Both the position numbers and the translations under genes were made by a program. This document shows, one piece after another, positions 5,669 through 12,976 of a stretch of 15,558 bases of DNA; positions within the stretch are counted from its first letter, which is position 1, and every line of letters starts with the position of its first letter. This DNA is from Actinomycetota bacterium (GTDB taxonomy: Bacteria; Actinomycetota; Thermoleophilia; Gaiellales; Gaiellaceae). The notes under the pieces were generated by a model. That model was not told the origin of the DNA. It saw nothing but the letters and a program-made list of their open reading frames with translations, and did no database searches. Location: NCBI GenBank assembly GCA_013821525.1, contig JACDGR010000032.1, forward strand, positions 1 through 15,558. The letters run 5' to 3'.

Positions 5669-7117
5669 TTACGTGCGATTTACGAGCCCCTGACCTGTCA
5701 TGGCAGAAGGGGGTTCGATTCCCAACATTTGCAGGACAGTTGGGGCCAGGTTGGCGAGCTCGCCACCCGGCCGAAGCATCGCGCCGGGCGCAGTCACGAT
5801 CAACGGGACCGGGTTGGTCGTGTGCGCCGTGTGCGGGCTGAGGCCGTCGGGCTCGAGCATCTGCTCGGCGTTGCCGTGGTCGGCCGTGATCAGGCACGCA
5901 CCGCCCAGTTCGCTCACGCGGTCGACGACCCGGCCGAGACACCGGTCTGCGGTCTCGACGGCCCGGACGACGGCCGGAATCAGACCGGTGTGCCCGACCA
6001 TGTCGGGGTTCGCAAAGTTGACGACGCAGAACGCGTAGCCGTCCCCCACCTCGGAGACGACATGGTCGGCGACCCCCTCGGCCGACATCTCCGGCTTCAG
6101 GTCGTAGCTCGCGACGTCGCGTGGGCTCTGCACGAGGTCGCGCGACTCACCGACCCACGCGTCCTCTCGGCCGCCGTTGAAGAAGTAGGTGACGTGCGCA
6201 TACTTCTCCGTCTCGGCGACGTGCAGCTGCCGCAGACCTCGCCCGGCGAGCACCTCGGCCAGCGTGTCGGTGACCGTCTGCTCCGCGAAGACAACGTGCG
6301 TATCGAGGTCGGACGCGTAGCGGGTGAGCGTGGTCACATCGAGGCCCGCGTCGAGGAGTAGCCGTGTCAGCTGGCGGCCGCGGTCGGGACGAAAGTTGAA
6401 GAAGATCACGGCGTCGCCAGGCTCGATCCCGGGCGCTCCGTCGACGACGATCGGCCGGATGAACTCGTCCGTCACCCCTGCGTCGTAGCTCTGCTGGATA
6501 GCCGACAGGAGCACGTCTGCGTGCGCGGGTGTGCCCTGGTGGCGCACGACAGCATCGAAGGCATCCTGCGTGCGTTCCCAGCGTGCGTCGCGGTCCATCG
6601 CGTAGTAGCGACCGACGACGCTAGCGATCCGGTCGGGCGGGAGCTCCGCCAGGTCGCGAATCGCCGAGGTGGGAGAGACGTCGCGTCCGTCCGTGAACGC
6701 GTGGATCCACGTCTTCTCGGGCGCGAAGCGCAAGAGCGCCTGCAGGTGGTCGATGTGCGAATGCACCCCGCCGTGCGAGACGAGGCCGAGCAGATGAACG
6801 CGGTTCCCACGATCGAACGCTGCGCGGAGCACCGGATTGTCGTACAGCGACCCGTCCTCGACCGCCTTGTTCACCCGCAGGAGATCCTGGTAGAGCCTGC
6901 GCCCCGCGCCGATCGTCAGATGACCGACCTCCGAGTTGCCCATCTGACCGGCCGGCAGCCCGGCCGCCTCGCCCGAGGCATCGATCGTGGTGTGCGGGAA
7001 CGTCCGCCACAGCCGATCGAACACCGGCGTCTCGGCAAGCTCGATCGCGTTACCCGGGCCAGCCGGGGCGCAGCCCCAGCCGTCGAGGATCACGAGCGTT
7101 ACGAGGGGGAACGGCAA
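5669..7117 (-). CDS. gpmI: 2,3-bisphosphoglycerate-independent phosphoglycerate mutase
   Basis: Interconverts 3- and 2-phosphoglycerate in glycolysis/gluconeogenesis via a phosphoserine intermediate, using two metal ions (Mn). 482 residues, slightly below the usual ~510. Alkaline-phosphatase-superfamily motifs are complete: LDGWG with Asp12, QMGNSEVGH with nucleophile Ser62, HGGVHSH (115-121), DGRD (143-146), NFRPDR (241-246), NPDMVGH (370-376), TADHGNAEQM (411-420) and HTAHTTNP with His432. The TTG at 7117-7115 is chosen because it gives MPFPLVTLVILDGWG, a full first strand; it overlaps the tpiA end by 19 nt. The GTG at 7093 would leave only three residues before the metal-binding Asp. It is the last glycolytic gene of the run, so its expression probably depends on tpiA translation. 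Confidence 0.95.
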   Translation of the reverse strand: MPFPLVTLVILDGWGCAPAGPGNAIELAETPVFDRLWRTFPHTTIDASGEAAGLPAGQMGNSEVGHLTIGAGRRLYQDLLRVNKAVEDGSLYDNPVLRAAFDRGNRVHLLGLVSHGGVHSHIDHLQALLRFAPEKTWIHAFTDGRDVSPTSAIRDLAELPPDRIASVVGRYYAMDRDARWERTQDAFDAVVRHQGTPAHADVLLSAIQQSYDAGVTDEFIRPIVVDGAPGIEPGDAVIFFNFRPDRGRQLTRLLLDAGLDVTTLTRYASDLDTHVVFAEQTVTDTLAEVLAGRGLRQLHVAETEKYAHVTYFFNGGREDAWVGESRDLVQSPRDVASYDLKPEMSAEGVADHVVSEVGDGYAFCVVNFANPDMVGHTGLIPAVVRAVETADRCLGRVVDRVSELGGACLITADHGNAEQMLEPDGLSPHTAHTTNPVPLIVTAPGAMLRPGGELANLAPTVLQMLGIEPPSAMTGQGLVNRT

Positions 7118-7794
7118 ATTGCGACGAACGAGTCGACAGTGAGCGCGGCGCCGCCGACGAGCGCGCCGTCGACGCCTGGCTGGGCGAGCAGCTCGGCGGC
7201 ATTGTCCGGCTTGACCGAACCGCCGTAGAGAACTGGCACGTCGAGGATCTCCTTGATCGTCTCGTGCGCCTGCCGCGCCATTTCGGGCGTCGCAGTCCTG
7301 CCAGTTCCGATCGCCCACACAGGCTCGTAGGCGATCACCAGGTTCTCGTCGGACTCCAGCACCGAGACCTGGCGTCTCAGGACAGCGTCCGTCTCCCCCG
7401 CATCGCGCTCTTGCTCGCTCTCCCCCACACATGCGATCACGTGCAGGCCCTCGGCGAGCGCGGCCGCCGACCGGCGAGCGACGGTCTCGTCCGTCTCACC
7501 GAAGTACAGACGGCGCTCCGAGTGGCCGACCAGCGAGCCGTAGACGCCAAGCTCCTTGAGCATCGCCGCACTGATCTCGCCGGTGAACGCTCCCTCCCGG
7601 TCCCAGTGGCAGCTCTGTGCGAAGACCCCGATCTCGGTGCCGGCCAGCGCCTGCGCGGCTGCGGCGAGCGAGACGTACGGGGGGCAGACAACGACATCGA
7701 CATCGTCGGGCAGATCCGCGTCACGCAACTCGCGGCAGAACGCACCGGCCTCGGCCGGCCCCTTGAACATCTTCCAGTTGCCTGCGATCAGCAT
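7099..7794 (-). CDS. tpiA: Triosephosphate isomerase (short form)
   Basis: Interconverts dihydroxyacetone phosphate and glyceraldehyde 3-phosphate in the cytosol. 231 residues against the usual ~250, yet all catalytic parts are present: NWK (Asn6, Lys8), VGHSERR with electrophile His91, YEPVWAIGTG with general base Glu157, the mobile loop 6 just after it, and the phosphate-binding YGGSV (190-194). The shortening is clearest between loop 6 and YGGSV, where the stretch EMARQAHETIKEILDVPVL is compressed. ATG start 9 nt after the pgk stop; AGGG just upstream may serve as a weak ribosome-binding site. The 3' end overlaps gpmI. Confidence 0.95.
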   Translation of the reverse strand: MLIAGNWKMFKGPAEAGAFCRELRDADLPDDVDVVVCPPYVSLAAAAQALAGTEIGVFAQSCHWDREGAFTGEISAAMLKELGVYGSLVGHSERRLYFGETDETVARRSAAALAEGLHVIACVGESEQERDAGETDAVLRRQVSVLESDENLVIAYEPVWAIGTGRTATPEMARQAHETIKEILDVPVLYGGSVKPDNAAELLAQPGVDGALVGGAALTVDSFVAICRSPS

Positions 7795-7803
7795 GCGCCA
7801 ACC

Positions 7804-8847
7804 CTACGCGGTCGGGATCGCAGCGACGCCGGGCAACTCGCGCCCTTCGAGCAGCTCGAGCGAGGCGCCACCGCCGGTCGAGATCCATGAGATGCGGTCG
7901 GCGACACCGGCCTCGTGCACGGCCCGGACCGAGTCGCCGCCACCAACGACCGTGAATCCGTCGCACTCCGCCAGCGCGCGCGCGACCGCGAAGGTGCCTT
8001 CGGCAAAGCGCGGCCATTCGAAGACACCCATGGGGCCGTTCCAGAAGACGGTCGCGGCGCCTGCGATCCGGCCGGCGAAGTCCGCGCGGGTCTGCGGGCC
8101 GGCATCGAGCCCGAGCCACCCATCAGGTAGCTCGTTGAAGCCGGTCACCTGCGTCTCTGCATCGGCGGCGAACGCTGCCGCGGCGACCACGTCGGTCGGC
8201 AACACGACGTCGAAGGAGAATGGATTCGCGTCGCGCACGTCCTCGGCCATCTTGCCGCCGATCAGGACTGCGTCGGCACGTCCGCCGAGGTTCTCGAGCA
8301 CGCCGATCTTGTCCTCGACCTTCGCCCCACCCGAGACGATCACGAACGGCCGCTCGACATCGCCGAGCAGCTTCCCGAGGTGCTCCAGCTCGGCGAGAAG
8401 CAGCAGCCCCGCGTAGGCGGGCAGCAGGTGCGCGACTCCCTCCGTCGAGGCGTGCGCGCGATGCGCCGATCCGAACGCGTCGTTCACGTACAGATCGCAG
8501 CCATCCGCGAGCTCGCGAGCGAACGACTCGTCGTTCGCAGTCTCGCGCACGTCGAACCGTGTGTTTTCGAGCACGCTCAGCCGCTCGTCTGCCAGTAGCT
8601 CGTGCAGGAGAGCAGCGACCGGCGCGATCGCATAGCGCTCGTCGTGACCCTTCGGCCGCCCCAGGTGCGAGCAGACGCGGACGGCGGCAGCGCCACGATC
8701 GAGCAGCAGCTGGATCGTCGGCAGCGACGAACGCAACCGCGTGTCGTCGGCGATGCGGCCGTCCTCGAGCGGCACGTTCAGATCGGACCGAACGAGGACG
8801 ACCTTGCCGTCGACCTCCGCGGTCTCTATCGACCGCGGAGCGATCAC
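7804..8847 (-). CDS. pgk: Phosphoglycerate kinase (short form)
   Basis: Transfers phosphate between 1,3-bisphosphoglycerate and ADP. 347 residues against the usual ~390. N-domain motifs seen are VLVRSDLNVPL, the basic-patch CSHLGRPKG, LENTRFD and YVNDAFGSAHRAHAST. C-domain nucleotide motifs are SGGAKVEDKIG, VFWNGPMGVFE, VVGGGDSV and ISTGGGASLELLEG. Most of the missing length lies between APVAALLHELL and LENTRFD, where typical enzymes have an extra helix and strand. The GTG start at 8847-8845 overlaps the gap TGA as GTGA, so the two are probably translationally coupled. An upstream in-frame extension to 8964 is antisense-like in composition and lies within gap, so it is rejected. Confidence 0.95.
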   Translation of the reverse strand: MIAPRSIETAEVDGKVVLVRSDLNVPLEDGRIADDTRLRSSLPTIQLLLDRGAAAVRVCSHLGRPKGHDERYAIAPVAALLHELLADERLSVLENTRFDVRETANDESFARELADGCDLYVNDAFGSAHRAHASTEGVAHLLPAYAGLLLLAELEHLGKLLGDVERPFVIVSGGAKVEDKIGVLENLGGRADAVLIGGKMAEDVRDANPFSFDVVLPTDVVAAAAFAADAETQVTGFNELPDGWLGLDAGPQTRADFAGRIAGAATVFWNGPMGVFEWPRFAEGTFAVARALAECDGFTVVGGGDSVRAVHEAGVADRISWISTGGGASLELLEGRELPGVAAIPTA

Positions 8848-9845
8848 AGCAGCTTGGAGACCAGATCGACCAGGCGGCAGGAGTACCCCCACTCGTTGTC
8901 GTACCAGCCGAAGACCTTCGCGAAGTTGCCCTGAGCCATCGTCAGGTCGCTGTCGAACGTGCACGAGGCCGGCGAGTGCACGATGTCGGTCGAGACGAGC
9001 GGCTCCGTCGAGTAGTCGAGGTACGGCGCGAGTGGCCCGTCGCCTGCCGCCGCTTCGAAGGCAGCGTTCACATCCGCGGCGGTCGCCTCCTTGCGCAGGG
9101 TCACGACGAGATCGGTCACGGAGCCGGTCGGAACCGGAGCCCGAACCGAGATGCCGTCGACCTTGCCCTTCAGGTGCGGCAGGACGAGCCCGATCGCGCG
9201 CGCGGCGCCGGTCGAGGTCGGGATCAGGTTGATCGCAGCCGCGCGGGCACGCCGCAGATCCTTGTGTGGGAGATCGAGAATCGACTGGTCGTTGGTGTAC
9301 GCGTGGATCGTGGTCATGAAGCCGCGGTCGATCCCGAACATATCGTCGAGGATCTTCGCCATCGGCGCGACGCAGTTGGTGGTGCAGGAAGCGTTCGAGA
9401 TGATGTGGTGCTTGTCCGCGTCGTAGGTGTCGTCGTTGACTCCGAGCACGACCGTGATGTCGGGGTCGGTCGCGGGCGCCGAGATCACGACCTTCTTCGC
9501 GCCGGCGTCGAGGTGCTTCTGCGCGCCGTCCCTGCTCGTGAAGAAGCCGGTCGACTCGATCACGACGTCGACCTCGAGGTCGCGCCAGGGCAGAGCGCCC
9601 GGATCCCGCTCTGCGAGGCCCCTGACCTCGTTGCCGTCGATCTTCAACGAGCCACCCTCGACCTCGACCTGCTGCGGGAACGTCCCGAGCACCGAGTCGT
9701 GCCGCAAGAGGTGCGCCATCGTGTTCAGATCACCGAGATCGTTGAACGCGACGATCTCGAAGTCGCCATCGCGCTCGAGCGCCGCGCGGAAGAAGTTTCG
9801 GCCGATGCGGCCGAATCCATTGATACCAACCCGTGTCTTCGCCAT
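8844..9845 (-). CDS. gap: Glyceraldehyde-3-phosphate dehydrogenase, type I
   Basis: Oxidises and phosphorylates glyceraldehyde 3-phosphate using NAD. 333 residues, the normal size. Rossmann motif GINGFGRIGR (8-17) and Asp36 after the second strand (FNDLGD) favour NAD over NADP. Active-site SNASCTTNC with Cys154, and TTIHAYTNDQ with His181. The C-terminal WYDNEWGYSCRLVDLV is canonical. The ATG at 9845 is 14 nt after the M32 peptidase stop, so co-transcription is likely. The long in-frame extension upstream (to 10481) is antisense-free but lies inside the peptidase gene and is not homologous to any GAPDH. Confidence 0.97.
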   Translation of the reverse strand: MAKTRVGINGFGRIGRNFFRAALERDGDFEIVAFNDLGDLNTMAHLLRHDSVLGTFPQQVEVEGGSLKIDGNEVRGLAERDPGALPWRDLEVDVVIESTGFFTSRDGAQKHLDAGAKKVVISAPATDPDITVVLGVNDDTYDADKHHIISNASCTTNCVAPMAKILDDMFGIDRGFMTTIHAYTNDQSILDLPHKDLRRARAAAINLIPTSTGAARAIGLVLPHLKGKVDGISVRAPVPTGSVTDLVVTLRKEATAADVNAAFEAAAGDGPLAPYLDYSTEPLVSTDIVHSPASCTFDSDLTMAQGNFAKVFGWYDNEWGYSCRLVDLVSKLL

Positions 9846-9859
9846 GACGGCGACTCTAC

Positions 9860-11371
9860 TTACGCGGCAGTCGTGGCGATGCCGTAGATGTCCGCAAGCT
9901 TGCTGCGGAGATAGCGGACATACGGCTCCGGGTCGATCTGCGACGTGCCGACGACCCGCTCGAGCGTCTCGCCGGGCGTGTACTTGCGCCCGAGGTGGTG
10001 CAGATGCTCGCCGAGCCAGTCGCGCAGTGGCGCGAAGTCGCCCTGCTCGAAGCTCGCGTCGAGATCGGGCAGGTCGGCAACGATCTTTTCCCAGATCTGC
10101 GCCGAGATCAGATTGCCGAGCGCGTACGTCGGGAAGTAGCCGATCGAGCCGCCCGACCAGTGCACGTCCTGGAGGACGCCTTCGGTGTCGTTCGGCACCT
10201 CGATGCCGAGGTAGTCGAACATCCTGCTGTTCCACTCCTCGGGAAGCTGCTCGAGCGACACCTCGTCGTTCAGCATCGCCTGCTCGAGCTCGAACCGCAG
10301 GATGATGTGGAGGTTGTAGGTCGCCTCGTCCGACTCGACGCGAATCAGCGACGGCTCGACGCGGTTGACCTCGCGGTACCAGCTCTCGACGTCCTCGCCC
10401 GCGACCGTCGGGAAGAGCTCCTGGAGGCGCGGGAAGAAGTGGCGCCAGAACGGCCTGGCGCGCCCGACGAGGTTCTCCCACATCCGGCTCTGCGACTCGT
10501 GCATGCCGAGCGACACACCACGCGCGAGGGGGCTGCGCTCGAGCGACGGGTCGACCTGCCGCTCATAGAGGCCGTGCCCGAACTCGTGCATCGTGCCGAA
10601 CAGGCCGCCGAGGTGATCCGGGAAGTAGCGCGTCGTGATGCGGATGTCCGTCACGCCCGTGCCGGAGGCGAACGGGTGAACGGTCGGGTCGAGCCGCCAT
10701 GCGTCGTCCGTGAAGCCGAAAGCCTTGACCACTTCGAGCTCGAATGCCTTCTGCTCCTCGAAGCCGAAGTCGCGTGGCTTCGAGTCGTTGCCGCCGCGGG
10801 CCGCCACTTCCTTGACGAGCGGCGCCTGATGCTCCTTCAGGTAGTCGAAGATGCGGCGCACCTCCTTCGTCGTCATGTCGCGCTCGTAGTCGTCGAGCAC
10901 GATGTCGTACGGCTCGTCCTTGACGTCGAAGCAGTCGATGTAGCGCTTGCGAAGATCGAGGTTCTTGCGCAGCACGGGCAGGAACGTCTTGAAGTCGTTG
11001 TTCGCGCGCGCGTCGATCCAGACCTGGTTCGCGAGCGCCGCAGACCGCGACATCTCTGCGCGCAGGTCGGCGGGCACCTGTCGCGACTTCTCCCAGTCGC
11101 GCGCCGTGACGCGAATCAGGCTCGCTTCGAACGAGTCGTAGTCCTGTTGCTCGCCCCAGCTTCGCAGGTCGTCGAGCAGCGAACCGATCTCGGCTGAGGT
11201 GAACTTGGTGTGCGCGATCCGGCCGACGGTCGCCATCTGCTCCGCGCGGATCGAGGCGCCCTTGCGCGGCATCATCACGTGCTGGTCCCACCCGAGGAGC
11301 GCCATCGTCTTCCCGAGGTCGGCGATCTCGGCGAGGCGACCACGGAGGTCGTCGAACTTGGCTTGGCTCAT
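9860..11371 (-). CDS. Carboxypeptidase Taq-type metallopeptidase, family M32
   Basis: 503 residues, the family's normal length. A zinc-dependent cytosolic carboxypeptidase that trims C-terminal residues. The zinc site is MHEFGHGLYE (His262, Glu263, His266) with the third ligand in GMHESQSRMWEN (289-300). Other M32 blocks are DPTVHPF (228-234), DIRITTRYF (242-250) and the late GYFPTYALGNLISAQ. The ATG at 11371 begins at the typical SQAKFDDLRGRLAEI helix; the frame extends 28 codons further with no similarity. It lies between whiA and gap on the same strand, 14 nt before gap. A peptidase at the head of a glycolytic run is not the textbook arrangement. Expression may be set by the 178-bp leader upstream. 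Confidence 0.95.
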   Translation of the reverse strand: MSQAKFDDLRGRLAEIADLGKTMALLGWDQHVMMPRKGASIRAEQMATVGRIAHTKFTSAEIGSLLDDLRSWGEQQDYDSFEASLIRVTARDWEKSRQVPADLRAEMSRSAALANQVWIDARANNDFKTFLPVLRKNLDLRKRYIDCFDVKDEPYDIVLDDYERDMTTKEVRRIFDYLKEHQAPLVKEVAARGGNDSKPRDFGFEEQKAFELEVVKAFGFTDDAWRLDPTVHPFASGTGVTDIRITTRYFPDHLGGLFGTMHEFGHGLYERQVDPSLERSPLARGVSLGMHESQSRMWENLVGRARPFWRHFFPRLQELFPTVAGEDVESWYREVNRVEPSLIRVESDEATYNLHIILRFELEQAMLNDEVSLEQLPEEWNSRMFDYLGIEVPNDTEGVLQDVHWSGGSIGYFPTYALGNLISAQIWEKIVADLPDLDASFEQGDFAPLRDWLGEHLHHLGRKYTPGETLERVVGTSQIDPEPYVRYLRSKLADIYGIATTAA

Positions 11372-11397
11372 AGAGAGAAACCTATATGAGTGGCGGC

Positions 11398-11434
11398 CCG
11401 GAGAGGGAGCTCCGAGGACGAACTCCCCCTCCGG
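11398..11434 (-). promoter_or_regulatory. 12-bp hairpin in the leader of the M32 peptidase gene
   Basis: Minus-strand arms CCGGAGGGGGAG and CTCCCTCTCCGG pair along 12 positions with one G-U wobble around a 13-nt loop. The same position is an A-C mismatch on the plus strand. The hairpin ends 26 nt before the ATG at 11371. No T-run follows, so a 5'-UTR control or stability hairpin is as likely as a terminator for whiA. Confidence 0.4.
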
Positions 11435-11492
11435 TGAAACCGCGCCCGTGTGCAACGGCGAACGGGGTCTGTATTCACCGCCGCGCGAGAGC

Positions 11493-11521
11493 GGACCGCC
11501 AATACGAGTATGGGGACCGCC
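11493..11521. promoter_or_regulatory. Operator-like direct repeats flanking a small dyad in the whiA-peptidase gap
   Basis: GGACCGCC occurs at 11493-11500 and again at 11514-11521, a 21-bp spacing or two helical turns. Between them is the dyad ATAC-GA-GTAT (11502-11511). This is the only long gap within the minus-strand gene run and could hold the promoter or operator for the peptidase-gap-pgk-tpiA-gpmI genes. No convincing -35/-10 pair was found. Confidence 0.3.
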
Positions 11522-11549
11522 CCGCTGGATCCGCTAGAGCAGTTGCAAA

Positions 11550-12458
11550 TCAGATTTGCTCGGCGAGCTGGACGACGGCGCGCAAGCGGCGGTGCGCGGC
11601 GGCCTTCGTGATCGGCGGGCGTACCTTCGCCGCGAGCTCGCGCAGCGACGCCGAGGGATGACGCAGGCGAAGCTCGGCGATCTCCGAAAGGCTCGGCGGG
11701 AGCGTGTCGAGCTCGAGCGCACGGATCGCGTCGAGCTGTGCCTGCGCGGCCCGGGCGGTACGAACGAGGTTGGCGCCGTCGGCGTTGACGAGACGATTCG
11801 CGCGCGACCGCGTCGCTGCGATCACCGCGTGCTCCTCGAGTCGGAGTGCCGTGTCGCTTGCTCCCACGAACGCGAGCACGTCGCCGATCGTCTCGTGGGA
11901 TTTCGCGTATGCGACCGCATGGTTGCGCCGCTCCGCCACGCGGAGCACGATCTCTTCACGCCGCCCTAGCTCCGCGATGAATCGAGCCGCCTCGATGCCC
12001 GTCGCCCGCAGCTCGAGATGCGGGTCACGAGGCCCGGAGAGCGACCCGCCGCCGAGCAGGGCGCCGCGCAGGTAGGCAGCGCGGCAGCACGAGCGCCCGA
12101 CGACGCGCTTGGGAGGGTGCTCCAGCGGGGCGCCGGACGCCGAGAGAACACCCGCCTCGCGGAGCACGATCAACGCCTGGTCGTCAACCTCGACGTGGAG
12201 CTGATAGCGCGTCGAGCGCTCGAACCCCTGGCGCCTGTACGTGCGGATCTCCGACCGCACGCCGAGCTCGCGGAGCAGCGCGAATGCGCGGCGCGCGACG
12301 GCAGAGCTCGCAAGGTCGAGCTGAACCGCAACCTGGCCGCCCCGTAGGTGCCAGGCGCCCGAGGCGTGAAAGAGAGCCGAGACCTCGGCATGGCGGCAGC
12401 AGCGGCGCACGGGGGCGATCTGCGCAAGCTCGTCGCGGAAGTCGTCGGAGAGCGACAT
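11550..12458 (-). CDS. whiA: WhiA family DNA-binding regulator
   Basis: 302 residues, near the usual ~320. WhiA pairs a LAGLIDADG-homing-endonuclease-like N-terminal domain with a C-terminal helix-turn-helix. It controls sporulation septation genes in Streptomyces and cell division or chromosome segregation in other Gram-positives. Seen here are CCRAAYLRGALLGGGSLSGP (the LAGLIDADG-like helix, with the catalytic acids absent as in other WhiA), RSRANRLVNADGANLVRT, and the C-terminal block from LPPSLSEIAELRLRHPSASL to PPITKAAAHRRLRAV (about 250-295). The ATG at 12458 shares one base with the stop of the Ogt-like gene (TGATG), implying coupled translation. The rapZ and yvcK genes that usually precede whiA are replaced by the Ogt-like gene. 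It lies 178 bp upstream of the peptidase-glycolysis run. Confidence 0.93.
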   Translation of the reverse strand: MSLSDDFRDELAQIAPVRRCCRHAEVSALFHASGAWHLRGGQVAVQLDLASSAVARRAFALLRELGVRSEIRTYRRQGFERSTRYQLHVEVDDQALIVLREAGVLSASGAPLEHPPKRVVGRSCCRAAYLRGALLGGGSLSGPRDPHLELRATGIEAARFIAELGRREEIVLRVAERRNHAVAYAKSHETIGDVLAFVGASDTALRLEEHAVIAATRSRANRLVNADGANLVRTARAAQAQLDAIRALELDTLPPSLSEIAELRLRHPSASLRELAAKVRPPITKAAAHRRLRAVVQLAEQI

Positions 12459-12952
12459 CAGAAAGAGACACCCTCGAGCGCGAGCAAACGCCGTTTGTAG
12501 TCCACACCGAGCGACCCGTACGAGCCGATACCTGCAGAGCCGACCACGCGATGGGTCGGCACGAACGGCGATAGGGCGCAGCGCCCGCAGAAGGTCCCGG
12601 CCGCACGGGCAGCGCCCGCGTGGCCGGCGAGCGCCGCAAGCTCGCCGTAGGTGACGACCTGACCGCGGCGGACGCGGCGTAACGCTTGGATGCAGGCACC
12701 GTCGAACCCGTCGAAGGCTGTCAGCCGCACGCCGCGAAGTTCCTCTGCGTCCCCGGCGAAGAACCCCTGCAGCCGCGAGACCAGATTCGCCCCGAGAGTC
12801 CGGGCTGCGGCCGAGCCCCCTGCGCCGCGTGCCGCGCGCGGCGACACCCGGCGGGGCCGCGGCAACTCGGAGTGGACGACGACGCCTCGCTCGAGCCAGA
12901 TCTCTCCCACGCCCCAGCCGGGCGCGTCGTACTGCACGAGCGTCGGGCTCAT
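12458..12952 (-). CDS. Ogt/MGMT-family protein with Thr at the alkyl-acceptor site (alkyltransferase-like)
   Basis: 164 residues, a normal size for an O6-methylguanine-DNA methyltransferase. The DNA-binding half is recognisable: GACIQALRRVRRGQVVTYGE, then LAALAGHAGAARAAGTF with the arginine-finger region, and IGSYGSLGVDYKRRLLALEG at the end. The active-site motif PCHR instead reads PTHR, with Thr133 (codon ACC) where the acceptor Cys should be. Direct alkyl transfer should therefore be impossible. In alkyltransferase-like (ATL) proteins the Cys is replaced, usually by Trp, and they flag alkylated bases for nucleotide excision repair; a similar role is inferred. The ATG at 12952 is chosen by family N-terminus. 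It is divergent from the membrane-protein gene by 24 bp and coupled to whiA by a one-base overlap. Cys122 and Cys125 are nearby but not at the acceptor position. Confidence 0.85.
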   Translation of the reverse strand: MSPTLVQYDAPGWGVGEIWLERGVVVHSELPRPRRVSPRAARGAGGSAAARTLGANLVSRLQGFFAGDAEELRGVRLTAFDGFDGACIQALRRVRRGQVVTYGELAALAGHAGAARAAGTFCGRCALSPFVPTHRVVGSAGIGSYGSLGVDYKRRLLALEGVSF

Positions 12953-12976
12953 CCTCCGATGTTGTAGCTTCGCCGC

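Noticed and set aside
5708..5724. GGTTCGATTCC, resembling a tRNA T-loop
   Set aside because: It lies in the conserved gpmI C-terminal coding region on the other strand (LGIEPPSAMTG), and no acceptor, D or anticodon stems surround it.
8220..9887. A 555-codon plus-strand open frame opposite pgk and gap
   Set aside because: Its product is Arg-rich and low in complexity, typical of a GC-rich shadow frame. The minus strand encodes two complete, motif-perfect glycolytic enzymes there.
9995..11197. A 400-codon plus-strand open frame opposite the M32 peptidase
   Set aside because: It is an antisense shadow of a full-length peptidase with an intact HExxH zinc site.
11545..11559. 15-bp palindrome GCAAATC-A-GATTTGC over the whiA stop codon
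   Set aside because: It encodes the last WhiA residues and is AT-rich and short. There is no T-run, so a terminator call is not supported.
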